From Lactarius indigo (lineage: Eukaryota; Basidiomycota; Agaricomycetes; Russulales; Russulaceae), in the NCBI GenBank assembly GCA_025766275.1, contig JAFKAC010000148.1, positions 1 to 64,000 on the forward strand: a stretch of DNA of 64,000 bases, read 5' to 3'. A model generated the notes under the pieces. That model was not told the DNA's origin. It did not search any database and saw nothing but the letters and a program-made list of their open reading frames with translations. Position 1 is the first letter of the stretch. Each line of letters starts with the position of its first letter. Positions 52,627 to 64,000 of this stretch are shown here, one piece after another. The position numbers and the translations under genes are program-made.

Positions 52627-54999
52627 GTGCACTTAGAAGAGGGGTGTAAAGAAAATCGGAAGAAGTGTCGGCAGTTGTAAACGAAGAAAAGAGCTCAGGA
52701 GAGATGATGGTGGGGAACTAAGGACCAGCCCTGCGAGTTTAAATCCCTGCGGCCCAAATCAGGTCCCCTAATACAGAGAGATTAGGAAACCACCCGCTGG
52801 CTCGCAAAGCCTGACGAGCGCTGCATGCGCAGGCAAGAGATCGCCGAGTACCCGGCGCATCAAAAGATTATAGTCACAATAGGTCTACATAAGGGATGGT
52901 GAGATTACAGAGTTTCACTTTTCAGCGAACTATACGGGAACTGGATGAATCACATACTTGAGGGAGGTTCACATGTGCACAGTTGTGTTGTAAGACACCG
53001 GCATGCGTGTGTGTGCGTGGGGGGTCTGTGACTCACGACACGAAGAGCTGAGACATGGTTCCACAGCGTTACTGTAGGGAGCGTGATAAATCGTCAGGGG
53101 TTTCATGCCGCGTTCGCCGGTCTATAGGACTAAGCAATTCAGACCTATACACATGCAGCGCACCACGCACCGTATCAAGAACACGTAGTTAAGTGGGGTA
53201 TCACCGGTGGTGAGCAAAGGCCCCGAACAGCGAAATCCAGTGCTTGCACCCGCGGGAGGTTGAACCCGCGGAGGACGCATCGGCATCGGGGTTCCCCAAT
53301 TAGTGGTATACTTGCCAAATTTGGAGATTGCTGTGTAGTCCGATGAGTTTGTCATAAAACTTGGCCTGTCACGGCACGGCGCTCTAAATTCCAGCTTTAT
53401 CTTTCTTTATCTTCAGCTTCAGGGTCCCGCCCGGGAGGATCATGTCGATGTGGTTCCAAGGGGTGCTGTACCTCGCGATATTAATGATGATATCAATATA
53501 TTGAACTTCCATAGGTCACCCTTAGTAAGAAATCGGACGTCACATAAACCCGCATAGTGGCCCTGCAGCTGACTGCTAGCGTTCTTCCACAACAAGTGCA
53601 ATACTGTCAGTATCGAAACGGTTGATTCCAAGGACGAAGGACCAACCCCTTGTTCAGACATTCAAAGGCACCGAGGAGTTATCAGTTCCGAGTCTTTACC
53701 CCGAGTGGTGAAACGTCGTCCAGCACGGGATGTCATGATCGCCATGTACACAGCATTACTGTAGTGGGAAACTAGCCAGCGAGTATTAGCGGGGAGTCCG
53801 GTCACCGGTGTGGCGCTTGCGATGACCAGGTGTAATTGCCGTACATCGGATTGAAGCTAGAAATGATGGTGCACGTGGATTGGCTAGGCTGGACGCCCTG
53901 TCGTCATGATGACCCGTGAGATACGCACTGTCATCTGAAAGCACAGTGCGACCTAGCTATTACTATATAGTACTGGGTGTGTGGGTACCGACCGGTCGCA
54001 TAATCATGGTCTCGCAATGCAAAACGAATGTATTATCCATCTACCAGATTTTTTGAGGAACGATTTCCCGTGCGGCTTGGGGCATATGATCTTGTGTAGC
54101 ACTTAATTTTAACAATCATGCAAGCCTTCCTTCGTACGTATAGCTGCAGTAAAGTGTCCTGTCCTGTTATTTTGAAACCCCTCGGTATAGGGCGTCGTTC
54201 TGAAAACCGGGTACGTGGTCGAAATTAGAATTGGTGTTTTACGTGGGAATAAAATAAGCTCACGCACAAAAGGAGATGAAACCCACCTTTCCTCTGCAGA
54301 GGAAATTCTGTTGGAAGCGTGCGCTTGCGGCCGTGAGCTTAGTAAAGACGTTGTACGTCCATGATAGTTGCGTGAGACGCCCAAGAGGCTATTAGGAGAC
54401 AATGGGAATGCCCTTGTTAAGCACCAGCTACGGTGTGCCAAAACAGGGGTGACGATAGTACCTCATAACTATCATGAATTGGAAATTTAGATATGCGTGG
54501 TGACAGGATTAGAGCACACTCCATTCTTCTGATGAATCGTCCGCAACTTCCGGCGCAAAGGTTGACAAACGATAGCGCTCGAGATCAACACCCCAGAATC
54601 GACAACTTTACGGTTCTTCGGATACAGCTAAGGAACACGACGCTAAACCAGAAGTAATGCCTCGCGCTGCGTGGTCAGGAGACTCTTATAACGGCTGCAA
54701 AAGGAAAAGTAGCAAACATCGCTACAGAATCAGGCACAAACCCGTCGTGCTTGACGCACTAGTAGGTGTCGTAGGCTGTTCGGAGGCTGCTGATAAAACA
54801 ATGTATTAGTATAACACAAATGTCCACTATTGTGATCTATCACGGAAATTTTCAGGGATGGACCACTACTGGTTTTACAAGTTCCAACAGAGGCCTGGGA
54901 AAGAACCGGTGGCGAATACACAAATGGGTCGACGACAAGACGAATCTGAATGACACTTGCTTGATAGATATAATAGAACAGTCCGTCGATGCGGACAAA
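52627..54999. other. Spacer, 2.4 kb, nothing recognised
   Basis: No gene identified. A run of GT-rich sequence (CATGCGTGTGTGTGCGTGGGGGG) is at about 53003-53026. Minus-strand frames at 53661-53440 and 53355-53122 might be decayed coding sequence. Nothing else stands out. Confidence 0.35.
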
Positions 55000-55546
55000 T
55001 TACAAACGGGTGACCGCCTTTGCGTCCAGAGGCATGCCTGTGGGGAAATGTTACAAGGTGGGCCATATAAACCACTTGTAGGAGACTCGCCTGAAGGGTC
55101 GATACCATTTGCCGCCAGATGGCGATGATGGCGAATAAGTCTGGCCTGATCGAAGCTGAGTTGAAGTACGGGGTCAGTTGCAGAAACGCAAGGTGATGTA
55201 GAATGCGTACTTGACGTTTTCCCTTCTCATAATTTCCATGACCTCCTGAGTACCCTGTTCGTCTAGTCCAGCCCTGGCGTCTCCTTGGAAAATGTTGTCG
55301 GCCTCGATATCAAATGTCGAGCTCGTCATCCCGGCAGCAGCTTGGTCTGCGAAAGTCGAAAGTGGTGCATAGTTCTCCCTGGAGGGGTGTGGAATAATTG
55401 TACGCAGACGCTCAGGAACTGGGAGATGGGCGCGGTAACGATACAACACTGCGGAAGAAAGTCCGAGAATGAATGGGCGAATTGTCAAAAGACGTACGCA
55501 TGAGTAAAAGTGTAGCAAAGGCGAGAATAGAGACGTAAAACAGCAT
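55000..55546 (-). CDS. DUF2015-like small membrane-anchored fungal protein
   Basis: A short protein (about 130 aa). The ATG at 55546 starts a hydrophobic segment (LFYVSILAFATLLLM), then after an intron LYRYRAHLPVPERLR, a helical middle and DARAGLDEQGTQEVMEIMRREN. This joins NFDQARLIRHHRHL across another intron. The last exon is MPLDAKAVTRL, stop at 55000-55002. The DxRAGLDE...IM and NGIDPSGMP(L/R)D pattern matches the fungal DUF2015 family, whose role is unknown. The intron before MPLDAK appears to begin GCGAGT and so to be another GC-AG intron. The single N-terminal hydrophobic helix suggests a membrane anchor. Confidence 0.75.
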
Positions 55547-56253
55547 TTTATGGGGTCCGCTGTCTGGAGTGGTAGCGAGCTAGTTTGCGATGATGTCGTG
55601 GCAGTAGCAGCTGTGGCTCTGCATCGCAGGCCAAACCCTAACCTCGGAGATTCGCATTGCCCTCGCTCGCGGCCCTTCTCGTCCCGTCTTACTTCTTATG
55701 AACTCTTGCATTGCAAACACCCTATGAGCGGCATAAGCACACGCAATACGGAGGGTTGAGACGCAGTGAGAAAGATCGTTCCTCCCCTTTTGCTAGTACC
55801 ACCCGATTCCTTGTAGATTCAACGCCATAATCCAACCATTCTTGTTGAAAGCATTCGGTGAAATGGCCTGGGGAGGCGCAGGTCTAGGCGACAAGGGGGA
55901 CTGGCACTATCTGGTACAATACATAATTCGCATGGATTATTACTGTATCGTGCTGAAAGAAACTCAGGCTAGCAGCGCTTGCTTGGTTTGCGTCAGACTG
56001 GTTACCTCTGACACGGCTCCACAACCACCAACATTGTTACTGTAATGTGTATGCACGCAGGGTACAGCAGAATACCAGGATATTCGGTATTATACTTGTA
56101 CAGTGGCCCAGATCCACACCTGTCACTACTGTATCGACCACAGTTACCAAAATGAGCGTAGCATAGCTTTCCTGGCTTATTGTTGGCTTTACTACTCAGG
56201 CTTCAAAGATTCGACGTGGTGGGACCCACATAACGCAAGCATCCACAGGAATC
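55547..56253. other. Divergent spacer, 0.7 kb
   Basis: Separates the DUF2015 and Smr genes and must hold both promoters. A short plus-strand frame at 55842-56045 is not recognised. Confidence 0.4.
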
Positions 56254-58324
56254 ATGACGGCAGCTAGAGAGACATTATTAGAGGAATTGCAGGTAGCTGT
56301 TATTTATTTATTTTCATCTCAAGACGGCCTATGTTAAGACGACCCCGTTTCACCCTCTGCCCTCTGCCCTCCTTCGCAGACAGAGTTCCACCCTTTAGAC
56401 AGCTCGCTGATTGCAGCCTTCCTTTCCGAGTTTCACACTGAATTGCCAACACGGCGGCAGCTTCGTGATCTTCGCCAAACCCTCACCAAACTCGCCGTAG
56501 CCGCGAGAGACGATGACGACGAGCAGTCCATTAGCGAAGCCTTGTCAAGTAGCCACATCGACGGTAGCTCCCTCAGCGGCAGCACACTCGAGGGTTATTA
56601 TGGAACCTTATTGACACCTACCACCGACTCCACATCGCCATTAGCCTCTCCACGGTCGACTTCCTCCAGCGCCACTTCGTTTTCATCTCCTCTTGGCTTC
56701 CTCCGGACAGCCTTTCCCGGTGTGCCATCGGCCCGACTAGAGTGCGCCATCGCCGATGCTACTTGCAAGGACGGTTGGGCAGAGGATGTTGATATCGAGC
56801 GTGCCGTCCAGCTTCTTTTAACTCAGGAGTACCTACGAGCACTCGAAGAGGGCGGGCTCGATGCCCTGGAAGATGACCTCACTCCCATGCACAGCCCGGA
56901 GTGGCTCACTGTCAAAGCAAAGGGGAAGAAGAAGAAAGCGAAAACGAAGACTTACACCATTAACGACGTACGTCAACAACAGCATATCTCCGAGAGGGCT
57001 CATCGCCGTTCTCCCCACCGTGACATGCCCCCAAGGCCTCCCGATGTCGATATCTGGACTGCAGTCTCTTCCATATCCGCTCAGCTTTCCTCGCTCCTTC
57101 CTCCACATTCCGAGGCGTTCTTCAAGTCGTTCTTCCACTCACCCGAGTCCAAGTCGCCTGCGGAGGCTCTTCGCCGCGCACTGACTGCCGTCATTTGTGC
57201 GGACGATACGAACGCCCCCCCACCCGATACAACCGTATTACTTAGTTTACAAGACATCCTCCGGAGTACGCCCGAATACAATGAACAAGGCCCCGAGGAG
57301 CAAGAACGTATACTCTCGGATGCCCGCTTGTGCTTACGTGCAGTTCAGTCGCGGCACGGTGATGCTCTTGACCTTGTGTGGCTTTTGCACGGCCTCGACT
57401 CGGGTGAAGCAGCAGAAGTTCGTCTCCACAGTCAAGAGTGTCAGGACGATCACTCGGTGGAGTTGTCCACGAATACACCGTTCTCTACTTTCGAGGCAAC
57501 CTACGCAGGGTCGTTTTCGGGCCATCGTCCCAGTTGCTCGCCTTCGCAACCAGATGCATGGAATGTCGTGCTACGCAAGAAGCCCCCTTCGACGGCGAAT
57601 CCGCGCGCTGGTTTTATTCCTGCTCACAATGACACGAGCAAGATGCGCACTTACCAGATTGGCTCGGAGAAGCATAAGGACTCAGAGAAGCTGAAACAGC
57701 GGCTCAAATACCTCGAAGAGCGCCTCACAGAAACCCACGTGTCTGCGGCCAGGGCTTGGAAAGGAGCCAATTCGAGAAATCGGGGGAAAGAAGTCGCTTT
57801 GTACCATGTCGATGAGGTGCGTCCCTTTGAATGGTTGTGCCTTACCCCATCATGGTGGTTTGCGGTCATCTCCAGGCACGCAAATTACGAGAGGAGGTCA
57901 AAAGTGCAGCACTGGATATTGCCAGAGCCCGTGTCGGCGCGACAAAGTAAGTCAACAGTTATGTGTGGTATCCGGTTAAAAAGTGATGTCCCTTAGAAAA
58001 ACAGACGCGTCTCTTACGACTATCGATTTGCATTATACCACCATTTCCCAAGCGGTCATTCTCGCTAAAGAGTTTCTTGGAGAGTACGGTGCCTCTGACG
58101 GTGAGCTTTGATACCTTTATATCTCTGATGTTAGTGCCGATACGCGAAACGTAGTTCGGCCTATGCGGTTCATTACTGGACGTGGAAACCGTTCTGTTGG
58201 CGGTAAAGGCGTCTTGGGACCGGCTGTCTATAACGCGCTCATTGAAGACGGCTGGAACGTTTCGATGTTCGCGGGTGGCCTCACTATTCGTGGCCGCATT
58301 GGCTCATACCCTAGATCTGGCTGA
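56254..58324 (+). CDS. CUE, DUF1771 and Smr domain protein
   Basis: A probable RNA/DNA-processing factor with a nuclease-type Smr domain, as in fungal Cue2-like proteins that cleave mRNA in stalled translation. The ATG at 56254 heads a 39-nt exon ending LEELQ, spliced to TEFHPLDSSL. A CUE-like block is FPGVPSARLECAI...DIERAVQLLL (residues ~125-165). A Lys-rich KKKKAKTKTY segment and a long disordered middle follow. DUF1771 is EKHKDSEKLKQRLKYLEERL continuing across an intron to ARKLREEVKSAALDIARARV. The Smr domain then has IDLH in TTIDLHYTTIS and the ITGRGNRS loop, ending at 58324. The usual Gly after IDLH is Tyr here. Four or five exons. Confidence 0.85.
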
Positions 58325-58592
58325 ACTTTCACTCTCCCCGTACTTTCTACTGTAGCGCATCCGTGTTGTTTCCGTAGACATGTCTGATATCTTGCCTTGT
58401 GTTTGGTACCATTTCTTGTATTCTGGCTAGCCTTGTGTTGGTTCTTGGCCCACTGGCATGTACATTTGGAACTGCGTATACAAAAACTGTATATCCTAAG
58501 CACTGCATGCTTCCTGAATTGGACCCCGGCCCGAAACATTGCGAAACTCTTGTTCTGCAGCTGCAGTAACGCCTTGCCAGTACCAGATACGA
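58325..58592. other. Short tandem spacer
   Basis: Only 268 bp between the Smr gene stop and the next start on the same strand. No motif recognised. Confidence 0.5.
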
Positions 58593-60193
58593 ATGGCGTT
58601 ACCATCGGATTCGCTATCGGAAACTGAGTCTCTAAGTGACCAGGACATTTGGGACGATCATGACGGTGATGCTAATTTCGGTGGACCGACGGTGCGCTTT
58701 CAACTCTGACGTATGACAATCTGACTGCTATTGACCGTTAACATCCCGCATAGCGGAGACGCCGTGCTAGAAAGAAAAGGAAAAGGAATGATTCTGGGCC
58801 CACGTCACGAACGACACCGGGCAGCTCATCTATTTCCACTCTCACCCTCCAGCCTCTCATTGACGTCCTTATTTCGAAATATGCGTCCGTAGACAGCGAG
58901 GACGTGAGTTTTGACTCCATCGCCAAATCTGTGCTGGAACAGTGCGTGAAAACAAGGGACGAGCTGGGAGAACTGCATGAGATGGACGACCTCGTGAGCA
59001 TGCCCCGTCCTAAGTTTCGAGCTCTACTGATTAGCTGAGGGATCCGACATAACTCAGGGAAGACCATACTTGCTCATTTCCCCGTCCGACGAAGCAGATC
59101 TTTTGGAGACCCTTGAAGCAAGGTCGCGAACCGGACTGAGCGTGGAGGAGGCTATCGTACTGCGAAAATTAAAACTGCAGCGTGTACGTGTGCGGCATCT
59201 ATCGGTCTCTCTAGAAGGGGGTTGAATCAATTTTAGCACATGAGAACCCATAATTTGTCACCGCCCGTCCTTCGTCCCAAGATCCCGCCTGCGCTTACCA
59301 GGCTCGCCCCCGCTCGCAAACCACCAGAGCCCGACTCCGAGGTTCTTAAGACCCTCTACGGTATACAGACCACACCATATAAGAGCTCGTTCTTATCGCG
59401 CTTGAACGGCTTTTCTGTTCGTCGTGCACCAGTGGTGGCTGCCGATTGGGAAGCACGGTCCCCTTGGATGGATCTTATGGAGGACATTCGCGCCCATTAT
59501 GCCCTGAAATTGTACGCTCCTTCGCTCCTTGAGAGCCAATTACTGACGTAAATCAGCTTAGGCAGGGAGGTCGTTCAAGAATCTCTCGCACCTATCACAT
59601 ACGTGACATTAACGGCTGAGCACTTACCACAAGTTCACGACCTGTTGCACCGCTCATTTTGGTCGGGAATTGATGGTCTGCGTCTCTATCATAGAATCGG
59701 TATTTTTAAACGCAATTTCTCCGTCTGATAGTTAGCGACTCCTTACGCCACATGCCCGAGCAAGCAACGATCGTCGCAATGTATAAACGTCTTTTGGTTG
59801 GGTGTGCTATCCTTAGCTCCCCAGCTGAAACATACATCACTTATCTCGCCGTCCGGGCGGGCTGGGAGAATGCGCAGGTCGCAACGTGTGTACTACATTT
59901 CTTGATCTTAAAATCAATGATTCAACACCCACCCCTTTAGTGCCATGCTCTTTCATCTCATTAGTCGAAATCCAAACAAAGATATCACTCTCCATGTGTC
60001 CGCAAATAACCCAGCGATGGTAGGACCGTTACGTTTCCCTTCTCTCCGCGGTTCCTGACCCCAATTTCAAAAGCTGCTCTACAATCGCTTTGGTTTTAAG
60101 GCAGAGGAATTCATCGTCGGCTTCTACGAAGACTATCTTGACCCACAATCGCGCATGTCAAAAAATGCGTTCCGCTTACGCCTACGTCGATGA
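58593..60193 (+). CDS. GNAT acetyltransferase of the KAT14 (ATAC2/CSRP2BP) type
   Basis: A predicted histone/protein acetyltransferase acting in the nucleus. The start is MALPSDSLSETE, acidic and Ser-rich. A basic RRRRARKKRKR follows after intron 1, then a helical region (LTLQPLIDVLISKYASVD). Next comes a Pro-rich LSPPVLRPKIPPA stretch and YGIQTTPYKSSFLSRLNGF. The catalytic GNAT fold has a predicted YITYLAVRAGW (the beta4 strand), the acetyl-CoA P-loop region disrupted by an intron near 59890, and HVSANNPAM joining LLYNRFGFKAEEFI. It ends RLRLRR at 60193, as in KAT14. It has several exons, some junctions approximate. It is convergent with SIR2; the two stop codons are about 25 bp apart. Confidence 0.82.
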
Positions 60194-60218
60194 ACTCATC
60201 GATTTGTACCAAAGGACA

Positions 60219-62746
60219 TCAAAGTAGCCGTGCCCTCTTCCCTTCGCGCGGCGGGTCCACTGGAGTCGTTGATGCCGACGGCGAGGACAATACACTTTGG
60301 GAAGGATGAGACGGTTGTGCGGCTCGTAGCTGTGCTGCCTCGAAGTCCAAAAGCCACTTTCCACCCTCTGCACCCTCGAAAAGCCAGATATGACTGAAGA
60401 CGTATCGGTCGCGAGTATGTTAACCTCGGGTCTCACATACCTGTCTGCCACACGCTTAGGAACACCCCCCATACGTTCTTGAGATCGGCGCTTCGTTAAT
60501 AGAGGGGATTTCCCACCAAGATACTGTCCAACCTTCGCAGGAGGGAGGGTCCATTCGAGCATCTCTGTGAGATGCTCGATAATCGAGTCCGCATCTCCCA
60601 AGAGAATGATCTAAAAATAGGTAATGAGTTATTATACATAGCACCAAGAGGCAACACTGACATCGGGGTTGATATGTGTCACTGGTGTTTTGTTGATCAG
60701 GACCTAATATAAAAAGCAGCTATTAGCAAACATCGGCAGCGGCGGCACAAAAGTCACGTACTTGTGGCACGGAGTGAGGCATGTGTGCTGGTGGTTGTAC
60801 TGTTAAGCTTCAACTTTCGCTTACCTGCGGCGTAACTTACTGATGATATCAGATACTGGCGCAACTTTGAGTGATGTCCCAATTATGAGAACGAGGTCAA
60901 CTTGATCCCTATCTTTTACCAAACACTCTTCGAAACTGTCGGTTAGTTTTTCACCAAAGAAGGTGATATCAGGCTGCGGCGGCAATTAAGAACCAAAATC
61001 TACAAAATAGGAATGATATTACCTTCATTATCCATGGTGGGAACAAGGGTTCGTCTTCGTCCTCACTGTCCGATCGCTTACTAGGTTTCCGTCTATTGTG
61101 CTTCGCCTTTCTCCAGTCTTTTCCCGAATCGCTGCAGCCCTTGCACAATGGTACCTCTCCCTGCATGATTTCTTGTTCGATGGTGTTACCTGGCACACGG
61201 ATGCGGCATTCTAAGCAGGATGCCGTTGCAAATGATCCGTGACATTGTAACACGTTTCGTATACCAACGGCAGTCTCAAGTGTGTCGATATTTTGGGTGT
61301 AGTTCTGTGGGCGCGAGTGGGATGAGAGCTTGTTATGGGCCAGCCAGACAAGTACCACTCACGCGAAGGAGCTGTGAGAATGGGTAGCAGCGTGTAATTA
61401 CCTAGACATTAGAGACTCTCACCTTCCCGTTGTCTTCAATGAGCTTAATGAAGCGGTGGGACGGCGATGGTGTAAAATTTGATGGGTATATCTGCCTTGC
61501 AAAGGAGCTTGACGGATGTGGTTTCTCGTCAGCCATGGGGGAGCGGGGAGCAAATCTCACGTACTAGAATACTGCACACCATTAGACATCACCTGAGGAT
61601 AGAAATAAGGCTCGCCTACCGTACCGGATGGGTTTTCCTTGAAGTAACTTATGTCAAACCTGATGGGTGTAAGTCAACGCCACTAGAAAACATTGACAAA
61701 GGCGCAACATTTGTTGGGGGTCGTCCAGATCATATTCTTCCTTTTCTTTCAACGTTGCGTATAGGCCATTGCGCGAGCGAAAGTCGGGAATTCCACACGA
61801 CACACCTCAACCCCAGCGTGCCGTTAGTAGGGACCTTTTTGGGGGACCGTGTGTCCATACTTACTAATGCCAGCACCAGTCAGCACCAATATACGCCGTG
61901 ACGAAATTATAAGATTGACGGCATCTTGGAGAGTGCTATATTGGGATAGTCGCTCGCGCAATTGTAGTCTGATCTATAGCGTCAAGGGAAAACTATATGA
62001 CATCTTAACCAGTGCTTACTCTCCGGAAAGAACAACTTGGAGAAAATACACCAAGGTTGCCGACTTCTTCCTTTGCAATTCCTCGCACTAGTAATGTGCA
62101 TTGAATAGACAGATACAATTGTTTCAGGTACCGTCTTCGTACCAAGAAAATGTCAAAAGCACAAAGTAACTCGGGAATTGGGATTGCACGAGTAATCACG
62201 TATTCCTTCATAAATGACGACAACCCTGTATGGGCATAGTCAGTGTTGTCCAAACCTGGGAGGAGAAGGCCTCCCTCGCTGCTTGAGGTGAACAAGCATC
62301 CCATTTGTCTGTTGTTTCGTCCAACGGGGGGCCATTGGCTCTGACAAGAAATGATTTAGGACATGGAGAGCATCTCCAACATTCCATCTTAGGATGATTC
62401 TACAGAAAGCGGTCATACCTTGTGGGCCGAAGAAAACGTAAAAGCCATAAGGCAACGGAAGCTCAATGTCTCCCGCGGCGCCAACATCCCTGCCAAAGTT
62501 TCGAACAGGCACAGGGAGGTTCTCGCCTGCCGCAGTATCATGACTGTCATCGCTAGTTTCGTCGAAACCACCAAAGCCATCGAGGATGTTGTCCAAAACT
62601 TCTTCTTCTATTTCCACAATCTCGGAGGCCTCTAAAAACGCGCGCACTTGGCCCTCGTAGATCGCCCGACGCTGCCTCGGGGATAAACTCGGGGGGTATT
62701 GCAGGGAGAATGGCTGGAGATCCTGAGGAGCTGGGTTGTCCACCAT
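60219..62746 (-). CDS. SIR2: NAD-dependent protein deacetylase, Sir2 family (class I)
   Basis: A nuclear histone deacetylase/silencing enzyme like Sir2/Hst1. The ATG at 62746 begins a Pro/Gln-rich N-terminal extension with an acidic stretch ([14 protein letters not shown]). The catalytic core spans 62000-60850. [10 protein letters not shown] joins [10 protein letters not shown] across an intron, TQNIDTLE and the catalytic His in [11 protein letters not shown] follow, then two zinc Cys pairs (CLEC and CKGC) and the long acidic/basic insert [11 protein letters not shown] between them. It then reads [13 protein letters not shown]. The C-terminal tail, assembled with an intron at 60438-60393 to give [10 protein letters not shown] and a stop at 60219-60221, was preferred over the frame running on to 60182. 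That frame would overlap the KAT14-like gene and breaks the family pattern. Confidence 0.88.
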
Positions 62747-63040
62747 TTAGTCTGAATATCGGCGCTATGTCAGCTAATGTAATACTGTGGTGCCGCTGTG
62801 GTGAATGTCCTAGTGAATATCCTAGTACTTAGGAGGGAACACGAACTGGCACGTGGTGATAAGAGACACTGTAAATTGACAATTACGACCAATTACAGCG
62901 AATTACGCTCATTCAAAAGGTTGAAATCAAAGAAGCGACGGGCAACTGGTATACAGTGGGGTACTCCGAGTGAGAAAATCAGAAAAAGAGTTGTCAAGAA
63001 GTCTCAAAAGTGTGATCGCAATCATCAGCGTATGATAACA
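62747..63040. other. Spacer, nothing recognised
   Basis: About 290 bp separate the SIR2 start codon from the stop codon of the gene to its right on the same strand. It must hold the SIR2 promoter. No clear motif. Confidence 0.5.
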
Positions 63041-64000
63041 CTACTCCCACTTTCCGTCCCAATTCCAGCCCTTTCGATCAAGGAGAAGTTCATCATCGCT
63101 CTCGCCATTGTCCACGTCCACGTCCGTGTCCATATCCTCCACGGCTTCCACATTAGCCCTTGGGTTACGTGACATTTGCTCTGGCCGACCTTGGGCTTGG
63201 TCAGGTAGCTCGGATAGGCTTTTGTCGTCGTCTGGGATAATAGAAGTGCTAGCCAAGCTGCCGACTGAAATTTGTTCTATGATTGCTGTTCTATGCATTG
63301 CTGAAGGTTGACTTTCGGAAAGCCGTTGATCGAGGGAACCGAAGGGGGATATGCGGGGCGTATTGTACCTGATCGCGTTCGTGTTGTCAAGGCCGTAACT
63401 GTCGTTGATGTCTCTCGAGAACAAGGGGGTACGATTGCAGGTTTGATCATATAATCAGATGCGCGAATGGTGCTTGCGCGGTCCCGTTTCCTACCAGTGG
63501 CTTGGTGTGTGTCGGATGGTAGAATAGGAGCGATTGTGGTCTGCGCGCTATCAAGAGAGCGAGAGCGATGAGCGAGGCTCACGGAACTGTTCTTCAATCC
63601 TGTAAGATACAAAGTGTGAGTTCTTGCAGAGGAGACCACCGAACAGTCAAGGTGCTCCGAAGGCGAGAAACCGGGCATATGCGCACTCTGAAAGGAACAT
63701 ACCGTTAATGTCAAGAGTGTCGAGCATACCACTGAGATTGGTGACCATTCGTCCATTGTCGGACAAGTAAGGATTGGGCGATGACCCATTATCGTCCTGA
63801 AGAGCATTTTCTGGGTCCATGCAGTCAAACTGGAGGGAGGAAGGAGCCGTAGAATCATCAAGGTAGCTCGAGAAGATACTGTCATGATTGAAGTGTCGCG
63901 GCGGGCGGCTGCACGATTCCTTCGTCTGCATTGTGATGTCATGAGAATTGGCGATGGCGTGGCCATTGTCCGGGGTGTTAGGTGCACTAGGCGTGCCCTC
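63041..64000 (-). CDS. Partial gene at the right edge, unrecognised
   Basis: The 3' part of a minus-strand gene whose 5' end lies outside the window. Frames on the minus strand (63987-63647, 63600-63431 and 63424-63041) are joinable: NPYLSDNGRMVTNLSGMLDT near 63760, then SVSLAHRSRSLDSAQTTI and KRDRASTIRASDYMIKPAI, then LPDQAQGRPEQMSRNPRAN. The end is acidic (EDMDTDVDVDNGESDDE) and finishes LLLDRKGWNWDGKWE. It is Ser/Asp-rich and probably nuclear; no domain recognised. It is followed at its 3' side by the SIR2 start about 295 bp away. Confidence 0.55.

Noticed and set aside
60182..60218. Longer Sir2 C-terminus reading to 60182
   Set aside because: It overlaps the KAT14-like stop and loses the [14 protein letters not shown] end; an intron at about 60438-60393 gives a better fit with a stop at 60219.

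Overview
The window reads as nuclear DNA of a filamentous basidiomycete, most likely an Agaricomycete. The support is short (about 50-60 bp), numerous GT-AG introns, very compact gene spacing, divergent histone H3/H4 pairs, basidiomycete-style F-box/LRR proteins, and Ty1/copia and Ty3/gypsy LTR retrotransposons. Species-level placement is not possible from the sequence alone.

Layout. (1) 1-15,140: a compact block of five housekeeping genes (mitochondrial rhomboid PCP1, WD40 ribosome-biogenesis factor MAK11, mitochondrial amidotransferase subunit HER2/GatA, mitochondrial nucleotide carrier RIM2, Pol III subunit RPC25). It lies between two nearly identical copies of a family-16-type methyltransferase gene that form the arms of a 1.6-1.7 kb inverted repeat (511-2145 and 10639-12346). 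Beyond the right arm lie a broken F-box gene and a third, much more decayed methyltransferase fragment. (2) 15,144-28,654: a nested transposon. A Ty1/copia element (minus strand, 601-bp identical LTRs, 5-bp target duplication TTGCT) has a complete Ty3/gypsy chromovirus (19,776-26,967, minus strand, 425-bp LTRs, target duplication CCTTC) inserted in its gag. Each element is interrupted only by TGA codons. The gypsy element shows the layout of a self-primed (Tf1-type) retrotransposon. (3) 29,070-46,337: a secreted, probably GPI-anchored aspartic protease; a divergent H3/H4 pair; an F-box protein; an F-BAR/RhoGAP protein; nucleoporin Nup85; and a second H4/H3 pair in the opposite order. (4) 46,338-64,000: a large gene-poor spacer, a single-exon basidiomycete protein of unknown function, an F-box protein, two small conserved unknown proteins, a CUE/DUF1771/Smr protein, a KAT14-like acetyltransferase, a Sir2 deacetylase, and a gene running off the right edge.

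How parts fit together: three of the five genes between the inverted arms act in mitochondria (PCP1, HER2, RIM2). Both histone pairs share a MluI cell-cycle box (ACGCGT) and a TTTGTTGATC motif in their common promoters, which suggests co-regulation in S phase. The convergent KAT14-like acetyltransferase and Sir2 deacetylase have opposite chemistries and end about 25 bp apart. The retrotransposon block carries the most unusual features: the nesting, the LTR age paradox, the all-TGA stops that fit CpG deamination, the predicted self-priming, and a long C-terminal extension with a second zinc knuckle after the chromodomain.

Exon boundaries were worked out by eye from GT-AG (or GC-AG) sites plus reading frame. 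Where stated, exon lengths were summed and found divisible by three. All family calls rest on motif recognition, with no database search.
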